Assembly: GCA_945877005.1 (NCBI GenBank)
Contig: CAMCQL010000009.1
Span: 1 to 20,616 of the forward strand
Source: Chryseobacterium gleum
GTDB taxonomy: Bacteria; Bacteroidota; Bacteroidia; Flavobacteriales_D; Crocinitomicaceae
DNA: 20,616 nt
Direction: 5' to 3'
The notes under the pieces were generated by a model that saw nothing but the letters and a program-made list of their open reading frames with translations, did not search any database and had not been told where the DNA came from. Shown here piece after piece: positions 14,097-20,616 of this stretch. The position numbers and the translations under genes are program-made. Within the stretch, counting starts at the first letter, position 1. Each line of letters opens with the position of its first letter.

Positions 14097-15464
14097 ATGG
14101 GCAGAAAATTATTATTAGAACACGTAAACGTACCAGGAATAGAAACGTTAGAAGTGTACCGAAAAATGGGAGGTTATTCAGCTGCAGAAAAAGCGTTGAA
14201 AACAATGGCTCCTGACGATATTACGGAAGAGGTTAAAAAATCTGGATTAAGAGGACGTGGAGGTGCTGGTTTCCCTGCAGGAATGAAATGGAGTTTTATT
14301 GATAAAAAATCTGAAAAACCTCGTTACCTGGTATGTAATGCCGATGAAAGTGAACCTGGAACTTTCAAAGACAGGTATTTAATGGAGAAGATTCCTCATG
14401 CCTTGATTGAAGGGATGATTGTTTCAAGTTTTGCGTTAGGCGCGAAGACTTCCTACATCTACATTCGCGGTGAATATTTTTATGTGTTGCGTATCCTTGA
14501 AAAAGCAATCGAAGAAGCTTATGCTGCAGGATTGTTAGGGGAAAATATTTTAGGAACTGATTATTGCTTGGATTTATATGTTCAAATTGGAGCTGGAGCT
14601 TATATATGTGGGGAGGAAACAGCTCTGTTAGAATCTTTAGAAGGTAAACGTGGAAATCCAAGAATGAAACCACCGTTTCCTGCAATTTCTGGTTTATATG
14701 CGTCTCCTACAGTTGTAAACAATGTTGAAACGATTGCTGCTGTTCCCCATATTATCAATATTTCGGGGGATGAATATGCGAAAATTGGTATCGGTAGAAG
14801 TACTGGTACAAAATTAATATCTGCAAGTGGACATATAAATAAACCTGGAACCTATGAAATTGAATTAGGTCTTTCAGTAGAGGAATTTATATATTCTGAT
14901 GAGTATTGTGGTGGTATTAAAGGTGGTAGAAAATTGAAGGCGTTGATTGCTGGTGGTTCTTCTGTTCCAATTTTACCGGCTCATTTAATTACAAAGACAG
15001 CTACAGGTGAACCTCGATTGATGACGTATGAATCGTTGTCTGAAGGAGGTTTTGTTAGTGGTACGATGTTGGGCTCTGGTGGGTTTGTTGTGATGGATGA
15101 TAGTACATGTATCGTGCGTCATACTTGGACATTGGCTCGTTTTTACCATCACGAATCTTGTGGACAATGCTCACCGTGTAGAGAAGGTACTGGCTGGATG
15201 GAGAAAGTATTGCATCGAATAGAACACGGTCATGGAACGATGAAAGACATTGATTTACTAGTTGATATCGCTAAAAAAATTGAAGGAAACACGATTTGTC
15301 CATTAGGTGATGCTGCTGCATGGCCAATTGCAAGTGCTATTCGACATTTTAGAGAAGAGTTTGAATACCACGTAAATAATCCAGATAAAATCCAGGATCC
15401 AAAGCATTTTTACCATCAACCATTCGTGAGTGAGGAGGTAAATGCTACTCCTGAATTAAATTAA
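14097..15464 (+). CDS. nuoF: NADH-quinone oxidoreductase subunit F (NADH and FMN binding)
   Basis: The 455-residue 51-kDa subunit oxidises NADH and passes electrons through FMN to cluster N3. GRGGAGFPAGMKW (53-65) is the nucleotide-binding loop, CNADESEPGTFKDR (80-93) lies at the FMN site, and GAGAYICGEETALLESLEG (165-183) is also diagnostic. Cluster N3 ligands are Cys355, Cys358, Cys361 (ESCGQCSPCREGTGW) and Cys401 (NTICPLGD). Length is normal. The gap to nuoG is 30 bases, the longest in the operon. Confidence 0.97.
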   Translation: MGRKLLLEHVNVPGIETLEVYRKMGGYSAAEKALKTMAPDDITEEVKKSGLRGRGGAGFPAGMKWSFIDKKSEKPRYLVCNADESEPGTFKDRYLMEKIPHALIEGMIVSSFALGAKTSYIYIRGEYFYVLRILEKAIEEAYAAGLLGENILGTDYCLDLYVQIGAGAYICGEETALLESLEGKRGNPRMKPPFPAISGLYASPTVVNNVETIAAVPHIINISGDEYAKIGIGRSTGTKLISASGHINKPGTYEIELGLSVEEFIYSDEYCGGIKGGRKLKALIAGGSSVPILPAHLITKTATGEPRLMTYESLSEGGFVSGTMLGSGGFVVMDDSTCIVRHTWTLARFYHHESCGQCSPCREGTGWMEKVLHRIEHGHGTMKDIDLLVDIAKKIEGNTICPLGDAAAWPIASAIRHFREEFEYHVNNPDKIQDPKHFYHQPFVSEEVNATPELN

Positions 15465-15494
15465 GAATTTTTGCACAACTATAAATAAAAAAAC

Positions 15495-16475
15495 ATGGCA
15501 AAAGTAACAATCGACGGAGTTGAAATTGAAGTACCAGATGGTACAACAATTCTTAATGCTGCTAGATCTGTAGGTGGTGATATTGTTCCACCAGCAATGT
15601 GCTACTATTCTAAATTAGAAGGAAGCGGTGGAAAGTGTCGTACATGTTTAGTGAAAGTAACGCAAGGATCTACAAATGATCCTCGTCCTATGCCAAAATT
15701 AGTGCCTTCTTGTCGAACTACGGTAATGGATGGAATGGTTGTTGAAAATACAACGAGTCCTGATGTTTTAGAAGCTAGAAAAGGGGTTGTAGAGTTTTTA
15801 TTAATCAATCATCCTTTAGATTGTCCAATATGTGACCAAGCTGGAGAATGTGATCTACAAAACTTGGGGTTCAAACACGGAAAAGAAGCTACTCGTTATG
15901 AGGAAGAAAGACGAACATATGAAAAAATCGATATCGGCGATAAGATTAAATTGCACATGGATCGTTGTATTTTGTGTTACCGTTGTACGTATGTTGGCGA
16001 CCAATTAACAGAAGAAAGAAAACATGGTATTATCAACCGAGGTGATCATGCTGAAATTTCAACGTATATTGAGAAAAATATTGACAATGAATTTTCTGGA
16101 AATATGATTGATGTATGTCCTGTTGGTGCTTTAACTGATAAAACTGCCCGTTTCGGAAGTAGAGTTTGGTTTACAAATCCAATGGATGCACATAGAGATT
16201 GTCCATCGTGTTCTGGAAAAGTTGTTTTATGGATGAAAGGTGAGGAAGTATTAAGAGTTACTGGTAGAAAAGATCAATATGGTGAAGTAGACAGTTTTAT
16301 TTGTAATACCTGTCGATTCGATACAAAAGATTCCAAAGAATGGACAATCGAAGGCCCAAGACATATCAATAGAAAATCTGTAATTTCTACAAATCATTAC
16401 GAACATTTGAAAGAAATTAAAGAAGATATTGTGAAATACCAAAAGCAAATCGCTGAAAAAATTAATAAAGGTTAG
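15495..16475 (+). CDS. nuoG: NADH-quinone oxidoreductase subunit G, short form without molybdopterin-like domain
   Basis: The 326-residue product is much shorter than E. coli NuoG (about 900). The N-terminal Fe-S part is complete. Cluster N1b has Cys36, 48, 51 and 73; N5 has His106, Cys110, 113 and 119; N4 has Cys158, 161, 164 and 208. The large molybdopterin-oxidoreductase-like C-terminal domain is missing and is replaced by about 110 residues ending in a charged helix. That part holds CPSC (236-239) and CNTC (270-273), which could bind zinc or a further cluster. The gene ends 2 bases before nuoH, so there is no sign of a frameshift or disruption; short NuoG proteins of this kind are, to my knowledge, usual in Flavobacteriia. 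Confidence 0.92.
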   Translation: MAKVTIDGVEIEVPDGTTILNAARSVGGDIVPPAMCYYSKLEGSGGKCRTCLVKVTQGSTNDPRPMPKLVPSCRTTVMDGMVVENTTSPDVLEARKGVVEFLLINHPLDCPICDQAGECDLQNLGFKHGKEATRYEEERRTYEKIDIGDKIKLHMDRCILCYRCTYVGDQLTEERKHGIINRGDHAEISTYIEKNIDNEFSGNMIDVCPVGALTDKTARFGSRVWFTNPMDAHRDCPSCSGKVVLWMKGEEVLRVTGRKDQYGEVDSFICNTCRFDTKDSKEWTIEGPRHINRKSVISTNHYEHLKEIKEDIVKYQKQIAEKINKG

Positions 16476-16477
16476 TC

Positions 16478-17518
16478 ATGGAGGATTTTTTATTTAAAGT
16501 AATATTGGTTGTTGTTTTATTTGTTGTTTCACTTTTAGTGGCAATGTATTCTACCTATGGTGAGCGTAAAATTTCAGCTTTTTTACAAGATCGAATTGGA
16601 CCAAATAGAGCGGGACCATTTGGTTTGTTACAACCATTAGCAGATGGAGTAAAAATGTTTATGAAAGAAGAAATTATTCCAAATGTATCCAATAAAGCGT
16701 TGTTTATTTTAGGCCCTTGTATAGCAATGACGACAGCTTTAATGGCAGGTGTATTAATTCCTTGGGGTGGTAATATTGAACTATTCGGAAAAACGTATTC
16801 GCTTCAAATAGCTGATTTAAACATTGGAGTACTTTATATATTTGGAGTCACTTCAATGGGTGTATATGGTATAATGATTGGAGGTTGGGCATCGAATAAT
16901 AAATATTCATTAATGGGTGCAATTAGAGCTTCTGCACAAATGATTAGTTATGAGATTGCAATGGGTCTTGCGATTATTGCATTAATTATGTCTACAGGTA
17001 CAATGAGTTTAAAAGAGATTGCAGATCAGCAAGATGCTGGTTTGGCTAATTTCATTTACCAACCTTTAGGTTTTTTGATTTTTCTTATTTGTTCTTTTGC
17101 TGAATTAAACAGAGCGCCTTTTGACATGCCTGAAAGTGAATCTGAACTTATTGGAGGATATCACACAGAATATTCAAGTATGAAGTTAGGTTTGTATTTA
17201 TTTGCGGAGTACATCAATATGTTTATCTCATCCGCAATAATTGTTACCTTTTACTTAGGTGGGCACCACTTCCCTTTTCAAAATGAAATTAATGAAGCAT
17301 TGGGATTATCTACGAATCTAAGTACGGCTTTAGGAACGGTTGTTTTCTTTTTAAAGATTTTCTTCTTTATTTTCTTCTTTATGTGGGTACGTTGGACCTT
17401 ACCTCGTTTTAGATACGATCAATTAATGCGAGTAGGTTGGAAATCATTGATTCCACTTGCAATTTTAAATATCCTAGTCACAGGTGTTGTGATGTGGATG
17501 AATGGTAAATTAAATTAA
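16478..17518 (+). CDS. nuoH: NADH-quinone oxidoreductase subunit H
   Basis: The 346-residue, eight-helix subunit joins the peripheral arm to the membrane arm and lines the quinone entry channel. The conserved loop RIGPNRAGPFGLLQPLAD is at 39-56. AELNRAPFDMPESESELIGGY (208-228), the acidic loop thought to couple quinone chemistry to proton pumping, is intact. nuoH starts 2 bases after nuoG. Confidence 0.97.
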   Translation: MEDFLFKVILVVVLFVVSLLVAMYSTYGERKISAFLQDRIGPNRAGPFGLLQPLADGVKMFMKEEIIPNVSNKALFILGPCIAMTTALMAGVLIPWGGNIELFGKTYSLQIADLNIGVLYIFGVTSMGVYGIMIGGWASNNKYSLMGAIRASAQMISYEIAMGLAIIALIMSTGTMSLKEIADQQDAGLANFIYQPLGFLIFLICSFAELNRAPFDMPESESELIGGYHTEYSSMKLGLYLFAEYINMFISSAIIVTFYLGGHHFPFQNEINEALGLSTNLSTALGTVVFFLKIFFFIFFFMWVRWTLPRFRYDQLMRVGWKSLIPLAILNILVTGVVMWMNGKLN

Positions 17519-17530
17519 TATATTCAAGCC

Positions 17531-18100
17531 ATGCAACCGCTAACAAATAGATCAAAATTAGTTGTTAAAAAGGAAATGACTTTCATTGAGAAGTTATACC
17601 TTCCTGCGATTTTTACTGGAATGATTATCACATTCAAGCATTTATTTAAAAAATCTGCTACTATTAGATATCCTGAACAAAAGCGTGAATTTAGTCCAGT
17701 TTACAGAGGACACCATGTATTGAAACGCGACGACAAGGGAGCGGAACGTTGTACTGCTTGTGGATTATGTGCAGTTTCTTGTCCTGCAGAAGCGATTACA
17801 ATGACTGCTGCAGAACGTAAAAAAGGAGAAGAAAATTTGTACAGAGAAGAAAAATACGCAGCAAAGTATGAAATAAATATGTTGCGCTGTATCTTCTGTG
17901 GATTGTGTGAGGAAGCTTGTCCTAAAGAAGCAATTTTTTTAACGGATCGTTTGGTACCTACTGAATTTGAAAGAAATGATTTTGTTTTTGGAAAAGATAA
18001 ATTAGTTGAGAATATTGATGAGCGCATTGATGTGACAAAACGACAAACTTCTTCTGTTCTTGAATTTAAGCAAAATAAGAAACTTAGTCATAATAAATAA
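17531..18100 (+). CDS. nuoI: NADH-quinone oxidoreductase subunit I (clusters N6a and N6b)
   Basis: The 189-residue ferredoxin-like subunit relays electrons between NuoG and NuoB. Two CxxCxxCxxxC motifs are visible: Cys74, 77, 80, 84 (CTACGLCAVSC) and Cys120, 123, 126, 130 (CIFCGLCEEAC). The N-terminal amphipathic segment (about 18-45) anchors it at the membrane surface. The first-encoded Met is 12 bases after the nuoH stop; a later Met at residue 16 (MTFIEKLY) is an alternative start. Confidence 0.96.
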   Translation: MQPLTNRSKLVVKKEMTFIEKLYLPAIFTGMIITFKHLFKKSATIRYPEQKREFSPVYRGHHVLKRDDKGAERCTACGLCAVSCPAEAITMTAAERKKGEENLYREEKYAAKYEINMLRCIFCGLCEEACPKEAIFLTDRLVPTEFERNDFVFGKDKLVENIDERIDVTKRQTSSVLEFKQNKKLSHNK

Positions 18101-18119
18101 TTTAAAATAGTATAAAGAA

Positions 18120-18605
18120 ATGACACATTACGCTTTTTATTTTTTGTCGTTTTTAGCAATTCTATCAGCACTTATGGTAGTTTTTTCTAAAAATCCAATC
18201 CACAGTGTGCTTTATTTGGTTTTGACTTTTTTCGCTATTGCAGGACACTATTTATTATTGAATGCACAATTTTTAGCTGTTGTACATATCGTCGTGTATG
18301 CAGGTGCAATCATGGTGCTTTTTCTCTATGTATTGATGTTATTGAATTTAAACGTGGATGCTGAACCTAAAAATAAAACGTGGGTGAAAGTAGCTGGTGT
18401 CTTATCGGGTGGAATGTTAATGTTAACATTAGTAGCAACTTTTTTGAAAGCAGAAACACAAGCGCTCGTTCAAAAAGATCCTTCTATTGGAGTTACAGCT
18501 AATTTAGGGAAGATTTTATTCAATGAATTTGCTTTGCCTTTTGAAATTTCATCAATATTGTTGTTGAGTGCAATGGTTGGTGCTATTATGTTAAGTAAAA
18601 AATAA
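18120..18605 (+). CDS. nuoJ: NADH-quinone oxidoreductase subunit J
   Basis: The 161-residue product is a five-helix membrane subunit. The conserved third helix VYAGAIMVLFLYVLMLLN lies at 59-76 and contains the pi-bulge region known to twist during turnover in other complex I structures. The N-terminal part has KNPIHSVLYLVLTF. The length and position between nuoI and nuoK are canonical. Confidence 0.95.
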   Translation: MTHYAFYFLSFLAILSALMVVFSKNPIHSVLYLVLTFFAIAGHYLLLNAQFLAVVHIVVYAGAIMVLFLYVLMLLNLNVDAEPKNKTWVKVAGVLSGGMLMLTLVATFLKAETQALVQKDPSIGVTANLGKILFNEFALPFEISSILLLSAMVGAIMLSKK

Positions 18606-18622
18606 GCTAAAAAATAATAAAA

Positions 18623-18940
18623 ATGGAAGTAATTAAAGTTATTCCTCTGAATCATTACATTCTGTTAAGCGCAATATTATTTGCGGTTGGAGTAATAGGT
18701 GTATTGGTACGTAGAAATGCCATTATCATATTTATGTGTATTGAATTAATGTTAAATGCTGTAAATCTTTTAATGGTTGCTTTTTCCGCGCATCATGGAG
18801 ATGGAAAAGGACAAGTGTTTGTGTTTTTCATTATGGCGGTGGCAGCTGCTGAAGTAGCTGTAGGGTTATCAATTCTTATTATGATTCATCGTAATACTGA
18901 AACCACCGATGTAGGATTTCTTAATAAGCTTAAATTTTAA
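18623..18940 (+). CDS. nuoK: NADH-quinone oxidoreductase subunit K
   Basis: The 105-residue product is a three-helix antiporter-like subunit. The two membrane glutamates required for proton transfer are present at Glu41 (FMCIELMLNAVN) and Glu77 (AVAAAEVAVG). The ATG at 18623 gives six residues (MEVIKV) before the IPLNHYILLSAILF start typical of the family. The stop is 5 bases before the nuoL ATG. Confidence 0.95.
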   Translation: MEVIKVIPLNHYILLSAILFAVGVIGVLVRRNAIIIFMCIELMLNAVNLLMVAFSAHHGDGKGQVFVFFIMAVAAAEVAVGLSILIMIHRNTETTDVGFLNKLKF

Positions 18941-18945
18941 TAGGA

Positions 18946-20616
18946 ATGAAAGAGTTAGTTTGGTTAGTTCCAGTATTGCCATTAATTGGATTTTTAATAA
19001 TAAGTCTTGGAAAAAATTATTTTTTAAAGTCTTTTGCAGGTATTCTAGCGAGTGTTGCGGTATTAGGTGCATTTGTGATTTCTTTGGGTATCTTTTTCGA
19101 AATGAACGGATTGCATGGAAAGGCATTTACATTAGTTCTTTTTGATTGGATATCGACAGGGGATTTTAAAGTAAATATTGCATTTTTGGTAGATCCACTT
19201 TCGTCTATTATGTTGTTAATCATAACTGGAATTGGATTTTTGATTCATTTGTATTCCATGGGATACATGCACGATGATGAAGGCTACGCAAAATTCTTTT
19301 CATATTTGAATTTATTTGTCTTCTTCATGTTATTGCTTGTATTAGGTGATAATTATTTATTGATGTTTGCAGGTTGGGAAGGTGTTGGATTGGCTTCGTA
19401 TTTATTAATTGGTTTCTGGTTTAAAAATCATAGTTATAACGATGCTGCAAAAAAAGCATTTATTGTTAATAGAATCGGTGATTTAGGTTTCGTTTTAGGT
19501 ATAATATTGATTTACATCACTTTTGGAAGTATCAATTACGCTACTGTTTTTGGGGAAGCAGTGAATTTAACTTCTAATATGCCAGTAATCACTGCAATTA
19601 CCTTGTTGCTTTTTGTTGGTGCAATGGGTAAAAGTGCTCAAATTCCACTGTATACTTGGTTACCAGATGCAATGGCAGGACCAACACCTGTTTCTGCTTT
19701 GATTCACGCAGCAACAATGGTAACTGCAGGGGTGTATATGATAGCGAGATCAAATATTTTGTACACACTCGCTCCTGAAACGTTAGGTGTTGTTGCGATT
19801 GTAGGTGCTGCGACAGCTGTATTTGCAGCTACAATTGGCATTTTTCAAAATGACATTAAGAAAGTATTGGCTTATTCTACAGTAAGTCAGTTAGGGTACA
19901 TGTTTTTAGCATTAGGTGTAGGTGCTTTTACGGGTGGAGTTTTTCACTTGATGACGCATGCATTTTTTAAAGCTTTATTGTTTTTAGGTGCAGGTAGTGT
20001 AATTCACGCTATGGGTGGTGAGCAAGATATTCGAAAAATGGGTGGACTGAAAAAATACATACCTATTACTTACATGACTTTTTTAATAGGTACTATAGCA
20101 ATTTCTGGAATACCTCCATTTTCAGGCTTTTTCTCTAAAGATGAAATATTAGCCCATGCATTTCAAGTGAGTCCGCTATTGTGGGGCTTAGGTGTTCTAG
20201 GTTCATTGATGACTACTTTTTATATGTTTAGATTGTTTTTCTTGACGTTCTTTGGAGCATTTAGAGGAACAGAAGAACAACACCATCATTTGCATGAGTC
20301 ACCAAAAACAATGACGATTCCTTTAATTGTTTTAGCAATTCTTGCAGCTTTAGGAGGTTTTATTGGAGTTCCTCACGTTTTGGGAGGTAATCATTGGCTG
20401 GAACATTTTTTATCTCCGGTATTTAAAGCATCGGAAGTGTTTGCACATGGACATAAATTATCACATACAACGGAATATGTATTAATGGCTGTGACTGTGA
20501 TTCTTACAGTAGTATTTATCTTATTTGCAAGAAACAAATTTGTAACCAAAAATTATGTTCCATCTTCTGATGATTCAAAATTGACTTTCATCCCTAAATT
20601 ATTAACGAACAAGTAT
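18946..20616 (+). CDS. nuoL: NADH-quinone oxidoreductase subunit L, C-terminus cut by window edge
   Basis: The frame is open for 557 codons to the last base. NuoL is the distal antiporter-like proton pump of complex I, usually about 610-640 residues, so roughly the last 60-80 are missing, including part of the long lateral helix. Key channel residues are Glu145 (GWEGVGLASYLL), Lys229 (GAMGKSAQIPLYTWLPDAM), His254 (LIHAATMVTAGVYM) and Lys342 (HAFFKALLFLGAG). The later block SGIPPFSGFFSKDEIL matches the isolated fragment at 902-1306. nuoM and nuoN are expected next downstream. Confidence 0.96.
   Translation, partial: MKELVWLVPVLPLIGFLIISLGKNYFLKSFAGILASVAVLGAFVISLGIFFEMNGLHGKAFTLVLFDWISTGDFKVNIAFLVDPLSSIMLLIITGIGFLIHLYSMGYMHDDEGYAKFFSYLNLFVFFMLLLVLGDNYLLMFAGWEGVGLASYLLIGFWFKNHSYNDAAKKAFIVNRIGDLGFVLGIILIYITFGSINYATVFGEAVNLTSNMPVITAITLLLFVGAMGKSAQIPLYTWLPDAMAGPTPVSALIHAATMVTAGVYMIARSNILYTLAPETLGVVAIVGAATAVFAATIGIFQNDIKKVLAYSTVSQLGYMFLALGVGAFTGGVFHLMTHAFFKALLFLGAGSVIHAMGGEQDIRKMGGLKKYIPITYMTFLIGTIAISGIPPFSGFFSKDEILAHAFQVSPLLWGLGVLGSLMTTFYMFRLFFLTFFGAFRGTEEQHHHLHESPKTMTIPLIVLAILAALGGFIGVPHVLGGNHWLEHFLSPVFKASEVFAHGHKLSHTTEYVLMAVTVILTVVFILFARNKFVTKNYVPSSDDSKLTFIPKLLTNKY

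Noticed and set aside
14009..14215. 68-codon plus-strand open frame spanning the nuoE-nuoF junction
   Set aside because: It overlaps the well-supported end of nuoE and start of nuoF in another frame and is rich in basic residues without a domain.
15495..16475. NuoG as a truncated or frameshifted pseudogene because of its length
   Set aside because: All N-terminal cluster ligands are intact, the frame ends cleanly 2 bases before nuoH, and short NuoG proteins are usual in this group.

Overview
The window is AT-rich chromosomal DNA from a member of the Bacteroidota, most likely Flavobacteriia or a close relative. I infer this from a protease with a type IX secretion (Por-type) C-terminal tail, a DUF2911 lipoprotein-like exported protein, very weak use of Shine-Dalgarno sites, TAnnTTTG-type promoter boxes, and a short NuoG lacking the molybdopterin-like domain. 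No ribosomal RNA, tRNA, insertion sequence, integrase or CRISPR array was seen.

Region 1 (1-4478) looks like an inorganic-carbon or anion handling locus built as two back-to-back arms around a 118-base divergent promoter region (1727-1844). The left arm (minus strand) encodes a small exported acidic protein of 116 residues, a 134-residue piece matching only the C-terminal membrane region of NuoL/DabB-type proton-translocating proteins, and a SulP anion transporter cut by the window edge. The last two are joined by a TGATG stop/start overlap. The right arm (plus strand) encodes a second 116-residue exported acidic protein, a full-length SulP transporter with a STAS tail, and a beta-carbonic anhydrase 3 bases later. 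A SulP bicarbonate transporter beside a carbonic anhydrase is a known bacterial pairing. The mirrored layout with two matching unknown exported proteins is the most unusual part of the window.

Region 2 (4475-9539) has a RidA-family deaminase gene on the minus strand, ending tail-to-tail with the carbonic anhydrase gene. A tight plus-strand operon follows: an AI-2E/PerM-family membrane protein, a secreted lysyl-endopeptidase-like serine protease with a type IX sorting tail, and the radical-SAM protein HemW. It closes with a strong, perfectly paired 12-bp terminator hairpin at 9476-9509.

Region 3 (9540-10859) holds a minus-strand DUF2911 exported protein with TPR-like repeats and a 474-base gene-free stretch. 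That stretch contains two small inverted repeats and a weak candidate promoter.

Region 4 (10860-20616) is the respiratory complex I operon in canonical order, nuoA-B-C-D-E-F-G-H-I-J-K-L, with separate nuoC and nuoD and all Fe-S ligands visible. nuoL runs off the right edge, so nuoM and nuoN are expected just beyond. This complex oxidises NADH, passes electrons through FMN and Fe-S clusters to quinone, and pumps protons.
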